Below are positions 1 through 8,805 of a stretch of DNA of 64,000 bases, piece by piece. This DNA is from Microvirga arsenatis (GTDB taxonomy: Bacteria > Pseudomonadota > Alphaproteobacteria > Rhizobiales > Beijerinckiaceae), in the NCBI RefSeq assembly GCF_009910705.1, contig NZ_JAAAXJ010000005.1:62001-126000 (forward strand), in the 5' to 3' direction. Made by a program: the position numbers and the translations under genes. Below the pieces are notes generated by a model that was not told where the DNA came from, did not search any database, and saw nothing but the letters and a program-made list of their open reading frames with translations. The first letter of the stretch is position 1; each line of letters begins with the position of its first letter.

Positions 1-105
1 ATCATTGAGCCGGACGTTGAACCCCGCGAGCGAGCAGACATGGGCGATGCCGCTGCCCATCTGCCCCGCGCCGATCACGCCCACCGTCTTGATCTCAATG
101 CCCAT
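1..105 (-). CDS. 3-hydroxybutyryl-CoA dehydrogenase, N-terminal fragment cut by the window edge
   Basis: Only the first 35 codons are present. They read from an ATG at 105 and give the start of a Rossmann fold with the nucleotide-binding glycine motif GAGQMGSGIAH at residues 12-22, typical of 3-hydroxyacyl-CoA dehydrogenases of the FadB/Hbd type. These enzymes oxidise 3-hydroxyacyl-CoA with NAD(P) in butanoate, polyhydroxybutyrate or fatty acid metabolism. The gene follows etfB and etfA on the same strand, 76 bases after etfA, a common arrangement in alphaproteobacteria. The C-terminal domain lies outside the window, so substrate chain length cannot be judged. Confidence 0.85.
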   Translation of the reverse strand, partial: MGIEIKTVGVIGAGQMGSGIAHVCSLAGFNVRLND

Positions 106-181
106 CGATCCGCTGCCTGCATCCAACCGTCAAAGCGGCCGGGCGGAGGCTCCGCCCGGTCCGTCATTATTCCTGACCTTA

Positions 182-1123
182 TTACCCGGCTTTGGTCAAC
201 TCCTCCTTCAGTTCCGGCAGGATCTGGAAGAGGTCTCCGACGAGGCCGTAATCGGCCACCTGGAAGATCGGGGCCTCCTCGTCCTTGTTGATGGCCACGA
301 TCACCTTGGAGTCCTTCATGCCCGCCAGGTGCTGAATGGCGCCGGAGATGCCGACCGCGATGTAGAGGTCGGGCGCCACCACCTTGCCGGTCTGGCCCAC
401 CTGCCAGTCGTTGGGGGCATAGCCCGCATCCACCGCCGCGCGCGAGGCGCCCATGGCGGCGCCCAGGGTGTCGGCGATCGGCTCGATGTACTTGGTGAAG
501 TTCTCGGCCGAGCCTAGCGAACGCCCGCCCGAGATGATGATCCGGGCCGAAGTCAGCTCGGGCCGATCCGACTGGGCGATCTCCTCGCCCTTGAAGGTGG
601 ACACGCCGGGATCCTCGGCAGCATTGACGGTCTCGATGGCGGCCGACCCGCCTTCCCCCGCGGCCGGGAAGGCCGCCGTGCGAACGGTGATCACCTTCTT
701 GGCATCGGTGGCCTGCACCGTCTGGATGGCGTTGCCGGCATAGATCGGCCGCTCGAAGGTGTCGGGCGACACCACCTTGGTGATGTCGGAAACCTGCATC
801 ACGTCGAGGAGTGCGGCCACGCGCGGCATGATGTTCTTGCCCTTGCTGGTGGCGGGCGCCACCAGGGCATCGTAGGAACTGGCGAGCGACACGATGAGCG
901 CCGCGGTGGGCTCGGCGAGCTGATGCTCGTAGGGAGCGGCGTCCGCCAGCAGCACCTTCTCCACGCCCTCGAGCTTTGCGGCGGCTTCCGCGGCCGCGCG
1001 GGCGTTGGAGCCGGCGACCAGCACATGCACGGGGGCGCCGAGCGCCTTTGCGGCGGAGAGCGCCTTGTGGGTGGCATCCTTCAGGTGAGCGTTGTCGTGC
1101 TCGGCAATCAGCAGGGTGGTCAT
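182..1123 (-). CDS. etfA: Electron transfer flavoprotein subunit alpha
   Basis: The 313-residue product matches the usual EtfA length. It pairs with EtfB to form the soluble FAD carrier that takes electrons from acyl-CoA and related dehydrogenases and passes them to ETF-ubiquinone oxidoreductase. The N-terminal half is the ETF alpha/beta domain. The C-terminal FAD-binding part contains SGGRSLGS at 198-205, the GQTGK loop at 243-247, and the family signature around LYIAVGISGAIQHLAG at 253-268, followed by VAINKDEEAPIF. It starts 15 bases after etfB stops, so the two are co-transcribed, with hbd after them. Confidence 0.97.
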   Translation of the reverse strand: MTTLLIAEHDNAHLKDATHKALSAAKALGAPVHVLVAGSNARAAAEAAAKLEGVEKVLLADAAPYEHQLAEPTAALIVSLASSYDALVAPATSKGKNIMPRVAALLDVMQVSDITKVVSPDTFERPIYAGNAIQTVQATDAKKVITVRTAAFPAAGEGGSAAIETVNAAEDPGVSTFKGEEIAQSDRPELTSARIIISGGRSLGSAENFTKYIEPIADTLGAAMGASRAAVDAGYAPNDWQVGQTGKVVAPDLYIAVGISGAIQHLAGMKDSKVIVAINKDEEAPIFQVADYGLVGDLFQILPELKEELTKAG

Positions 1124-1138
1124 TGGTCTCTGGTCCTC

Positions 1139-1888
1139 TTAGAGCACGCCGGCTTCAACTTTGAGCTTCTGCACCAGTTCGGCCACGGAGCCGACCTTCA
1201 CGCCCGCCTTGCGGCCGCCGGGCTCGGCGGTCTTGATCACCTTGAGGCGCGGGCTGACATCGACGCCGAGGGTTTCGGGCGAGGTCTCGTCGAGCGGCTT
1301 CTTCTTGGCCTTCATGATGTTCGGAAGCGATGCATAGCGCGGCTCGTTGAGGCGCAGGTCCGTGGTGACGATGGCGGGCAGCTTCAGGCCCACCGTCTGC
1401 AGGCCCCCATCGACCTCGCGCGTGACATCGATAGAGCCCTCGCCGACATTCACCTTGAAGGCGAAGGTGCCCTGCGGCCAGCCCAGCAGGGCGGCGAGCA
1501 TCTGGCCGGTCTGGTTGGAATCGTCGTCGATGGCCTGCTTGCCCATGATGATCAGGTCGGGCTTCTCCTGCTCGACCACCTTGGCCAGGATCTTGGCGAC
1601 GGCGAGCGGCTCGACGGTGGCGTCGGTCTTGACCAGGATGCCGCGGTCGGCGCCCATGGCGAGAGCGGTGCGGATCGTCTCGCCGGCTTGGCTCGGGCCG
1701 ATGGAGACGGCAACGATCTCGGTGGCCTTGCCCTGCTCCTTCAGGCGCACCGCCTCCTCGACGGCGATCTCGTCGAAGGGGTTCATGGACATCTTGATGT
1801 TGGCGAGCTCGACTCCCGATCCATCGGGCTTCACCCGGATCTTGACGTTGTAGTCCACAACCCGCTTCACACAGACAAGAAGCTTCAT
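1139..1888 (-). CDS. etfB: Electron transfer flavoprotein subunit beta
   Basis: This 249-residue protein is full length for EtfB, the AMP-binding partner of EtfA. It opens with [19 protein letters not shown], carries [11 protein letters not shown] at 36-46 and the [10 protein letters not shown] segment at 121-130, and ends with the EtfB signature region (VTREVDGG to [12 protein letters not shown], about 155-197). It is the first gene of etfB-etfA-hbd. A sigma-70-like promoter lies about 80-105 bases upstream of the ATG. Confidence 0.97.
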   Translation of the reverse strand: MKLLVCVKRVVDYNVKIRVKPDGSGVELANIKMSMNPFDEIAVEEAVRLKEQGKATEIVAVSIGPSQAGETIRTALAMGADRGILVKTDATVEPLAVAKILAKVVEQEKPDLIIMGKQAIDDDSNQTGQMLAALLGWPQGTFAFKVNVGEGSIDVTREVDGGLQTVGLKLPAIVTTDLRLNEPRYASLPNIMKAKKKPLDETSPETLGVDVSPRLKVIKTAEPGGRKAGVKVGSVAELVQKLKVEAGVL

Positions 1889-1966
1889 TCGTCCGTCCTC
1901 ACCAATGGCAGATCCCGGATATGGCCGAAACTCGGCTCTCCGGACATATAGGAAAAAGGCGGATGG

Positions 1967-1994
1967 ACCCTAGCGGTCAGCATCCGATTGTCAA
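1967..1994 (-). promoter_or_regulatory. Probable housekeeping promoter of etfB-etfA-hbd
   Basis: Read on the minus strand there is TTGACA (1994-1989), a 16-base spacer and TAGGGT (1972-1967), a good match to alphaproteobacterial sigma-70 promoters. Transcription would start near 1960, about 70 bases before the etfB ATG. The -35 box overlaps the stop region of the upstream rhomboid gene. Confidence 0.55.
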
Positions 1995-2698
1995 CGCGGC
2001 GCTTGCAGTTCCTGCGCCTGGACGCGGGCAAGCACGGGATCGTAGCGGCGGCGCATGATGGGGATGAGAATAGCGCCCGCGACGAAGCCGCCAAGATGGG
2101 CGAACCAGCCCACGCCCTCGTCCCCGCCGAGGAAGGCGGAGGCGAACTGGAGCACGAACCAGAAGCCGATGGCCCAATAGGCGGGCAGGTGCAGCGGGAT
2201 CCCTTTCAGGAAGAGCCCCCAGATCTTCACGCGCGGGTAAAGGATGAGATAGGCCGCCACCACGCCCGACACGCTGCCGGACGCGCCGATCAATGGGCGA
2301 TGCGGCTCGGCGGTGATGAAGGCATGGGCGAGGCTGGCGGCCATGCCGCAGAGCAGGAAGAAGGCGATGAAGCGCCAATGCCCCATGGCGTCCTCCACGT
2401 TGTCGCCGAACACCCACAGGAACAGCATGTTGCCGATCAGGTGGAACAGGGAGCCGTGCAGGAAGATGTTGGTGGCCAGGGTCAGCGGCACAGGAACGAA
2501 GGGATAGCCTTCGGGCAGAACCTCGGTGCCGAAGAGCACGGACGGGATGAGGCCCAAGCCGCCCACCATCGCATCCGCGCCGGGAGGGCCGTAGAAGGTG
2601 AGAAGATAGGTGAGGATGCAGAGGCCGATCAGAAACCGCGTCGCGAGCGGCGTCTTCATGTGCTTGAGCGGGACGCCGTCGTGGAGCGGCAGGAACAT
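1991..2698 (-). CDS. Rhomboid family intramembrane serine protease
   Basis: From the ATG at 2698 the product has 235 residues; a longer frame to 2749 would run into the upstream cobalamin gene. It is a six-helix membrane protein. The catalytic serine lies in GASG (138-141, Ser140) and the catalytic histidine in FAHLGG (His201). The conserved HGSLFHLIGN stretch at 81-90 also fits the family. Rhomboids cut substrate transmembrane helices in the inner membrane; the substrate here is unknown. It follows the adenosyltransferase gene by 10 bases, so both probably share a transcript. Confidence 0.92.
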   Translation of the reverse strand: MFLPLHDGVPLKHMKTPLATRFLIGLCILTYLLTFYGPPGADAMVGGLGLIPSVLFGTEVLPEGYPFVPVPLTLATNIFLHGSLFHLIGNMLFLWVFGDNVEDAMGHWRFIAFFLLCGMAASLAHAFITAEPHRPLIGASGSVSGVVAAYLILYPRVKIWGLFLKGIPLHLPAYWAIGFWFVLQFASAFLGGDEGVGWFAHLGGFVAGAILIPIMRRRYDPVLARVQAQELQAPR

Positions 2699-2708
2699 GG
2701 GACCGCTC

Positions 2709-3284
2709 CTAACGGTTCTGGCCCGGCACCCATAGGACGTCGAGCGCACCCTTGTCGTTGACGTAACGGGATGCGACGAACAGGAAGTCGGAGAGGCGGT
2801 TCAGGTACTTCACGGCTTCCGGCGAGACCTTCTCGCCCGGCTTCTCCATGAGCTCGACCACGTGGCGCTCCGCCCGGCGGCAGACCGTGCGGGCGAGGTG
2901 AAGCGCCGCAGCCGCCGGCGTGCCGCCCGGGAGGACGAAGGAGCGGAGCACGCTCAATTCGCCGTTGAGGCGGTCGATCTCCTGCTCGAGGCGGTCCACC
3001 TGCGCTTGCGTGATCCTCAGGGGCTCATAGGGAAGCGGCTTGTCGGTCTCCACGGTGGCCAGATCGGCGCCGAGGTCGAAGAGGTCGTTCTGGATGCGTC
3101 CGAGCATCGCGTCGATCTCGTGGCCCGCGGTGTGCAGGCGAACCAGCCCGATGCAGGCATTGGTCTCGTCCACCGTGCCATAGGCCTCGATGCGCAGATC
3201 GTGCTTCGGGCGGCGCCCGCCTGCGGCAAGAGCCGTGGTGCCCGTGTCACCGGTGCGGGTGTAGATGCGGTTGAGAACGACCAT
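2709..3284 (-). CDS. pduO: Cob(I)alamin adenosyltransferase, PduO type
   Basis: The ATG at 3284 gives 191 residues, the normal size for a stand-alone PduO-type ATP:corrinoid adenosyltransferase, which makes adenosylcobalamin from cob(I)alamin and ATP. ATP-binding motifs are present: YTRTGDTGTT at 8-17, GTVDETNA at 36-43, FVLPGG at 116-121, CRRAER at 135-140 and YLNRLSDFLFVASRY at 160-174. A longer frame up to 3374 has no family similarity in its extension. No cobalamin riboswitch was recognised upstream. Confidence 0.93.
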   Translation of the reverse strand: MVVLNRIYTRTGDTGTTALAAGGRRPKHDLRIEAYGTVDETNACIGLVRLHTAGHEIDAMLGRIQNDLFDLGADLATVETDKPLPYEPLRITQAQVDRLEQEIDRLNGELSVLRSFVLPGGTPAAAALHLARTVCRRAERHVVELMEKPGEKVSPEAVKYLNRLSDFLFVASRYVNDKGALDVLWVPGQNR

Positions 3285-3412
3285 GGGGCGCCCGAGGTTG
3301 GGATATGCTGCATCGGCCCAGCAGTGAGAGGCATTCTGGGCCTGACCCGATGCTCTATTCCTCCAGTGGCGCATCGTCCAGTGCGGAAAACCGGATACGT
3401 CCGCAGGATGCG

Positions 3413-4015
3413 CTAGAACGAATACCCGACCCGCGCGCCGATATTCGTCAGGCCCCGATTGCCGTCGGAGCAGGTGCCGCCGTTGGAGAGGTGCTCGACC
3501 GTTGCCAGCACGCTCCAGTTGGCCGAAAGGCGCACGCCTACCGAGCCCGACTCGCGAAACAGGGGCGAGCAGCCGAGAGCCTGGCGGTCGTCGTAAGGAC
3601 GATCCCTGCCGTTATGAACGGCGCCCCCGAAGCTGCCTTCCACGAAGATGTGGGGCGTGACATCCACCGTCCAGGACAGGCCCGCATAGGCGAAGCTCGT
3701 GCCGCCGTCGAAGTTCAGGCTGCCGCCGATATGCGGCCGGGGGATGAAGTAGCTGGTGAAGAGATCGGAGACGGTGAAAGGCTTTGAGAATAGGATCTCG
3801 CCGGTGAGATTTGCGGAGCCGTCGCGTCCTTCTACGCCCCACGGGTCCTGGGCGGAGAAGCCGAAGCGGAACTCGGAAAGAAGGCTTGGTTGGGGAGATG
3901 CTTGAGGGGAAGGTGATTGCCGCTTGAAGTCGGAGCCGATGGCGCCTGACGATCCCATCAACAGGATCAGAAGACTCAGGCCGATGGCTGGACTGGGGCG
4001 CATTAAGAGATCCAT
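3413..4015 (-). CDS. Acyloxyacyl hydrolase, PagL-like lipid A 3-O-deacylase
   Basis: Using the ATG at 4015 (a TTG six bases further upstream is also possible), the 200-residue protein has an N-terminal signal peptide, a short proline/serine linker and then alternating strands typical of a small outer-membrane barrel. Near the C-terminus, HLSN (175-178) matches the His-x-Ser-Asn active-site motif of PagL, and the protein ends in the aromatic GYSF expected for outer-membrane insertion. PagL removes the 3-O acyl chain of lipid A. I see no obvious counterpart of the PagL catalytic glutamate after the HLSN motif; Asn186 and Asn191 occupy that region, so activity is inferred only. Confidence 0.75.
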   Translation of the reverse strand: MDLLMRPSPAIGLSLLILLMGSSGAIGSDFKRQSPSPQASPQPSLLSEFRFGFSAQDPWGVEGRDGSANLTGEILFSKPFTVSDLFTSYFIPRPHIGGSLNFDGGTSFAYAGLSWTVDVTPHIFVEGSFGGAVHNGRDRPYDDRQALGCSPLFRESGSVGVRLSANWSVLATVEHLSNGGTCSDGNRGLTNIGARVGYSF

Positions 4016-4105
4016 AACCAAAAAAATAATGCCATCAGGCTACGCCGTCATGGCTAACGATCTCTTAATACAAACCGTGGCGAAAAAGTGTCAATACGGG
4101 ATAGC

Positions 4106-4297
4106 CTACGCCGCTCTCCACCAGATGATGCCCATGATCACCACGATGGCGAGGAACTGAAGCAGGACGCGCAGGCGCATGAGGTGCTGCGACCGGTTGG
4201 GGCTCCCGCCGCGCAGCATGTTGATGAGCCCCAGAAGCAGCACGAAAGCAACGGCGACAACCGCAATCGGCACGAGCAGATCGGCAAAACTGGTCAT
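4106..4297 (-). CDS. Twin transmembrane helix small protein, HIG1 domain
   Basis: This 63-residue protein has two predicted membrane helices (about 8-28 and 44-60) joined by a short basic loop containing NRSQHLMRLRVLLQ. That loop fits the HIG1 pattern found in hypoxia-induced proteins and in small alphaproteobacterial membrane proteins associated with cytochrome oxidase. It lies between the TIGR02302 gene and the PagL-like gene on the same strand. A role in respiratory complex assembly is inferred from the family only. Confidence 0.8.
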   Translation of the reverse strand: MTSFADLLVPIAVVAVAFVLLLGLINMLRGGSPNRSQHLMRLRVLLQFLAIVVIMGIIWWRAA

Positions 4298-4318
4298 TGG
4301 TGTTCCATGAAGGATGGT

Positions 4319-4340
4319 GTCCGGGCACGGCGGCCCGGAC
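4319..4340 (-). repeat. Short inverted repeat between the TIGR02302 and HIG1 genes
   Basis: GTCCGGGC (4319-4326) is complementary to GCCCGGAC (4333-4340), with a six-base loop. No T-run follows on the minus strand, so it may be an RNA-processing or partial termination hairpin. Confidence 0.45.
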
Positions 4341-4374
4341 GTAGCGGCAAGGCAGGGCGCTCGTTAACCCTGGA

Positions 4375-6978
4375 TCAGTTTCGGCGCAACAGCCGCTCGA
4401 AATAATCGAGTTCCTCCTGCGGACGGGTGGGGTCACCCAGCTTGCGCCGCAATTCCTCCAGGATCCGCTGCGCGCGCTGGGCCGGCGACTGGCCGGCGCT
4501 GGGCACATCGACGCGGCCGTCGGAGAAGTCGCGCGTCCGCATGGGGCGGCCGAGCGGATCGTTGTTCTGCTGGCCGGTCTGCTGATTGCCCTGAGGATTG
4601 CCCTGGCCCGGCTGGTCGCCGGCCTGCTCGTTCCCCTGACCGTCGCCCTGCTGCATCTGTTGCATCTGCTGCGCCATGCCCTGCATGCCGCGCCGCAGGT
4701 TCTCGAGCGCGCGGCCCTGGGCATCGACTGCCGGTCCATCCTGGCCATGGCCCAGGGCACCCTCGGCATCCCGCATGGCCTGCTCGGCATCGCTCAGGCC
4801 CTGCTCGCCCTGCATGCCCATGCCCTGCATCCGCCTCTGCAGTTCCTCGAGCCGTTCCCGCAGAGCCTGCTGCCGCTGCCGGAGACCCAGGGGATCCTGG
4901 TCCCGGCCGCCTTGGCCGCTCTCGGCCTGCTCCTGACCTTCGCCCTGCTGGCCCTGTTGACCGGGCTGGCGTTGCCCTTGCTGGCGCTGGCCCTGCCGCT
5001 GACCCTGCTGGCGCTGGCCGTTGCGGTCGCCCTGCTGCATGCGCTGGTTCTGGCCGTTGCGGAAGGTTTCGTCACGCAGGTTCTGCTGCTCGCGCGCCAT
5101 GTCCTCCAAGTCCTGCATGGCCTGGTTCATCTCGCGCCCGAGCGGATCGGTCATGCGGTTGTTGGGCTGGGCCGTCTGAAGGTTCTCCAGGATGTTGCGC
5201 AACTGCTCCAGGAGGCGCTGGGCCTCGGCCACGTCGCCGCGGCGCATGGCCTCCTCCATCTGCTGCAGCATCCGGTTCAGGTCGTCCTGGGTGACCATCC
5301 GGTCCGGCATGCGCTGGTTCTGGTTCTGCGACTGCTGCTGGTTCTGCTGCATGCGCTGGGCGAACTCGCGCAGGAACTTGTCCATGGCCTGCCGCAGTTC
5401 CTCCGTGAGGCGCCGGATCTCCTCGTTAGGCGCTCCCCGGTCCATGGCCTCCCTGAGGCGCTCCTGGGCCGCACGCAACTCCCGCTCCGCATCGGAGAGC
5501 CCGCCATCCTCGATCTGCAGCGCCATGGTCCAAAGCCATTCGGCCACTTCGAGCAGGTCCTGATCGGTCCTGGCGACGCGCAGGCGCTCCGCGCCGGCGC
5601 GCAGGCCCATGAACACGCCCCATTGCGGGGTGTAGTCCTCCGGGGCGATCAGCAGGGCATCGAGGGCCACCTGCACGCGCTTGCGGTCGTCCGGGGCGAG
5701 CACCAGGTTGCGCCGCTGCTCGACCAGGGCTTTCGCGAGGGGATTGGTGAAGGGGCGCTGCGGCAGGGTGAAGCTGAGCGCCTCGCTCGTGGCCTCCTGG
5801 CCGGCCTCGTCCCTGGCCTTGAGCCGGATCGTCACCGGCGCGCCCGCCCAGGCATGGTTCGTCAGATCCACTGGGGACTTGGTGTCGGGGGCGTTCTCCT
5901 CGTGGCCCGGAAGCGCCAGGGTGAGCTGGGGCGCCGGCACGAGGGAGCGGCCCTTGCTGTTGTCGGCCTTCTCTACGATGCCGTCGAGCGCGACGATGCC
6001 ATAATCGTCCTTGCCCTTGTAGGAGAGGGTAAAGGTGCCCCGGGCATTGACCTCGGGAGGTGTTGTGAAGGCGATCTCGGGCATACGGTCGGGGATCGCC
6101 TCGATGGTCAGGGTGGTGCTGTGGGCAAAGCCCGTGCTGATCGTGAGCTGGCTGGAGCCCTCGAGGGTATAGCGCTCCTCGCGCATGTCGGTGCGCTGGC
6201 CGGTCTTGGGTGGCAGGGGCGTCAGGCCCTTGCCGGGCTTGATCTCGGCGCTGCCCTCGCCGGCGATGCGGACGACCACCGTAGAGCGCATGGGCGCACG
6301 CAGGCTCTGGCCCCGGGCGAGATCTATCATGAGGGGGGGCATGCGCGTGTAGAGCGGCGGGTCGACCCAGCCGTCGATGCGGAAAGTGGGAGCGGCCGCC
6401 TCCGTCTGACGCCAGTCGAAGGCGGCGGTGAGGCGCGACCCGATCTCGGGCCCGGCCACGAAGGCGCTGGTCACGAGCGCGAGGACGCCCGCCGCCCGCA
6501 AGGCATAGCGGTCGCGCCGGGGCATGTCCGGGCGGGGCAGGCCCACGCGCATCCGGCCCACGGCCTCCTCCGCGCGCCGGCGGTGCAGGGCCCAGAGCGC
6601 CCGGGTGCCAGGATCGGAGGAGCCGAGGGCCAGGGTGTCGTCGAGCACGCGGGCGGGCCCCGTGGCGAGGCCTGTCTCCCGGTCGAGGCGGTCGAGGGCA
6701 CGGGTCCGGCTCGGCAGCCGCAGGCGCAGGATGGGCCAGAGGGACAGGAGAAAGGCTGCGGTGAACAGCCCCAGGCCGACGGTGCGCCACAGAAGAGGCA
6801 TGTCGAGCCACAGACCCAGCCATGACAGGGTGAGGAACAGGAGCACGATGGCAAGGGGCAGCCACAGCCGGGGCCAGGCCTCCTCCCACCACAGGGACCA
6901 GCGGGCATGGGCGACCAAGCGCCCGAACCGCTGGTTCAAGGTGTCGCGTCCAGGCGTCGGGTTCGGGCCTTCACTCAT
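4375..6978 (-). CDS. TIGR02302 family membrane protein with a long glutamine-rich region
   Basis: The ATG at 6978 is preferred over a GTG at 6999 because a GGGAG ribosome binding site precedes the ATG. The roughly 867-residue product has two adjacent N-terminal membrane helices (about 38-80) and a third near 160-180. A large periplasmic-type domain follows, then a C-terminal half made of charged and glutamine-rich helices. Between about residues 555 and 800 the sequence is dominated by Gln, Gly, Met and Arg, including tandem RQQGQ-like units. TIGR02302 proteins are conserved in alphaproteobacteria with no assigned function. The gene heads a minus-strand series that continues through the HIG1 protein. 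Confidence 0.85.
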   Translation of the reverse strand: MSEGPNPTPGRDTLNQRFGRLVAHARWSLWWEEAWPRLWLPLAIVLLFLTLSWLGLWLDMPLLWRTVGLGLFTAAFLLSLWPILRLRLPSRTRALDRLDRETGLATGPARVLDDTLALGSSDPGTRALWALHRRRAEEAVGRMRVGLPRPDMPRRDRYALRAAGVLALVTSAFVAGPEIGSRLTAAFDWRQTEAAAPTFRIDGWVDPPLYTRMPPLMIDLARGQSLRAPMRSTVVVRIAGEGSAEIKPGKGLTPLPPKTGQRTDMREERYTLEGSSQLTISTGFAHSTTLTIEAIPDRMPEIAFTTPPEVNARGTFTLSYKGKDDYGIVALDGIVEKADNSKGRSLVPAPQLTLALPGHEENAPDTKSPVDLTNHAWAGAPVTIRLKARDEAGQEATSEALSFTLPQRPFTNPLAKALVEQRRNLVLAPDDRKRVQVALDALLIAPEDYTPQWGVFMGLRAGAERLRVARTDQDLLEVAEWLWTMALQIEDGGLSDAERELRAAQERLREAMDRGAPNEEIRRLTEELRQAMDKFLREFAQRMQQNQQQSQNQNQRMPDRMVTQDDLNRMLQQMEEAMRRGDVAEAQRLLEQLRNILENLQTAQPNNRMTDPLGREMNQAMQDLEDMAREQQNLRDETFRNGQNQRMQQGDRNGQRQQGQRQGQRQQGQRQPGQQGQQGEGQEQAESGQGGRDQDPLGLRQRQQALRERLEELQRRMQGMGMQGEQGLSDAEQAMRDAEGALGHGQDGPAVDAQGRALENLRRGMQGMAQQMQQMQQGDGQGNEQAGDQPGQGNPQGNQQTGQQNNDPLGRPMRTRDFSDGRVDVPSAGQSPAQRAQRILEELRRKLGDPTRPQEELDYFERLLRRN

Positions 6979-7351
6979 GCCAAACGTCTCCCGCTGCACG
7001 GAATGTGCAGAACCCCCGTAAGGAAGCTAGCACGGCCGGTTCGGATGACCAGCGGCCAAATCGGCACGCCCCTTCAAGAAGAGGTGAGTGTCTGCCGGGC
7101 TCTTGCGGCCGTGGGGAACGCCCAAGCTTGGCAGCCTTTTGTCGCCTTGTTCCCGCAGGCGATACAGCGGCGCATGCGCTCAGCAATGACATCAATATAA
7201 CAATTGAGCCGTTGGTGCGGATCCATGGCGGCAATCATCTTTCAGAAAATCCAGCCAATCTGTTGAGCTTGCCGTCACGATCGTGAAAGAGCGATCCTGC
7301 TTCTCTCAAATAAGAGGATCGTTTCGGGAGCGCCCTTCGTGGAACGTCCGC

Positions 7352-7456
7352 AACCTGTTCTACGATGCGGACGGCTCGGGCCCGCAGGCAGTCTTGGAGA
7401 TCGCACAGCTGAAGAGCGTTGCGAGCATGAGCTGCAAGGATCTGTTCGTGATCTGA
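7352..7456 (+). pseudogene. C-terminal remnant of an RTX (haemolysin-type calcium-binding) protein
   Basis: The 550-base gap between the TIGR02302 and lysA genes holds no intact gene. In it a short frame reads NLFYDADGSGPQAV, then IAQLKSVASMSCKDLFVI and a stop. This closely resembles the conserved last 35 residues of RTX-type proteins (LFYDADGxG...A...DF.V, stop). No start codon, signal or calcium-repeat array precedes it, so it looks like the surviving tail of a deleted gene. The identification is by eye. Confidence 0.45.
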
Positions 7457-7528
7457 GACGGAATCGCTCTCAAGCGGAAGCGCCGGCAGGTTGGCCGCCG
7501 GTGGTTTTTCTGTCGCGGAACTGCCGTC

Positions 7529-8797
7529 TCAGTCGAGCCAGCCGGGGATGCGGTCGAGGCCGATCAGGTCCTCGTAGCTGGGGCGTGGGCGCACCACGGC
7601 GTGGTCATCACCGCGCACCAGCACCTCGGGCACGAGAAGGCGCGTGTTGTAGGTGTTGGCCTGGACCGCGCCATAGGCGCCCGCCGTCATGATCGCGATG
7701 AGGTCCCCGGCCTTAACGGCAGGCATGTCCCGGGAGAGCGCGAGATAATCGCCGGTCTCGCAGACGGGGCCGACCACGTCGGCGACGATGCGCGGCGTGT
7801 CGGGCGAGGCTTCCACCACCGGCTTGATGTCGTGATGAGCCTCGTAGAGCGTCGGGCGGATGAGGTCGTTCATCGCCGCATCCACGATCACGAAGGGCTT
7901 GTCGGCTCCTTCCTTCACATAGATCACGCGGGCGACGAGCACGCCCGCATTGCCGGCGATCAAGCGGCCCATCTCGAAGACGAGCTTCAGGCCGAGATCC
8001 TGGGTATGGCGCTTGATGATCGCCGCATAGGCCTGCGGATCGGGAGGAGGCTCGTTGTTCTCGCGGTAGGGCACGCCCAGGCCGCCGCCGAGATCGATGT
8101 GATGCAGCCTGTGCCCGTCCGCCATGAGGTCGCGGGCGAGTTCGGCGAGCAGGGCTGCGGCGTTGTCGAAGGGCTGAAGATCCGTGATCTGGCTGCCGAT
8201 ATGCATGTCGACGCCGGTCACCTCGATGCCCTTGAGGGAGGCTGCCCGCGCATAGACCTCGCGGGCACGGGAGATCGGAATGCCGAACTTGTTCTCGGAC
8301 TTGCCCGTCGAGATCTTGGCGTGGGTCTTGGCGTCCACATCCGGATTGATGCGGATGGAGATCGGCGCGCGCATGCCCTTGGAAAGGGCCACCTCCGAGA
8401 GCGCCTCCAGCTCGGGCTCGGATTCCACGTTGAAGCAGAGAATGCCGCTGTCGAGGGCGAAGGCCATCTCCTCGGGCGTCTTGCCGACGCCGGAGAACAC
8501 GATGCGCTCCCCCGGAACGCCGGCGGCCAGCGCCCGGCGCAGCTCGCCCTGGGAAACGATATCCATGCCTGCGCCGAGTCGGCTCAGGGTTTTCAGCACC
8601 GCCTGGTTCGAGTTCGCCTTCATGGCGTAGCAGACGAGGGCGTCCGTGTCGGCGAAGGCCTCGGCGAAGACCCTGTAGTGCCGCTCGAGCGTCGCGCTCG
8701 AATAGCAGTAGAACGGCGTTCCGACCTCGCCCGCGAGCCGGCTGAGATCGACGCCCTCCGCATGGAGGACGCCGTCACGATACGCGAAATGATGCAT
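7529..8797 (-). CDS. lysA: Diaminopimelate decarboxylase
   Basis: The product is a full-length 422-residue PLP-dependent decarboxylase of the alanine-racemase fold that converts meso-diaminopimelate to L-lysine, the last step of lysine synthesis. The PLP lysine is Lys60 in CYAMKAN. His199 lies in DMHIGSQ, the glycine loop DLGGGLG is at 235-241, and the active-site cysteine is Cys346 in GPVCETGD. The usual EPGR phosphate-binding motif reads EMGR at 275-278. The gene follows the small lipoprotein gene lptM by 8 bases. Confidence 0.97.
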   Translation of the reverse strand: MHHFAYRDGVLHAEGVDLSRLAGEVGTPFYCYSSATLERHYRVFAEAFADTDALVCYAMKANSNQAVLKTLSRLGAGMDIVSQGELRRALAAGVPGERIVFSGVGKTPEEMAFALDSGILCFNVESEPELEALSEVALSKGMRAPISIRINPDVDAKTHAKISTGKSENKFGIPISRAREVYARAASLKGIEVTGVDMHIGSQITDLQPFDNAAALLAELARDLMADGHRLHHIDLGGGLGVPYRENNEPPPDPQAYAAIIKRHTQDLGLKLVFEMGRLIAGNAGVLVARVIYVKEGADKPFVIVDAAMNDLIRPTLYEAHHDIKPVVEASPDTPRIVADVVGPVCETGDYLALSRDMPAVKAGDLIAIMTAGAYGAVQANTYNTRLLVPEVLVRGDDHAVVRPRPSYEDLIGLDRIPGWLD

Positions 8798-8805
8798 GGA
8801 AGGGC

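Noticed and set aside
3285-3412. Cobalamin riboswitch upstream of the adenosyltransferase gene
   Set aside because: The 128-base gap lacks a recognisable B12-box and is too short for the element.
4660-6825. Long plus-strand frame opposite the TIGR02302 gene
   Set aside because: Leucine- and histidine-rich mirror of the Gln-rich codons on the real strand; no start signals or domains.
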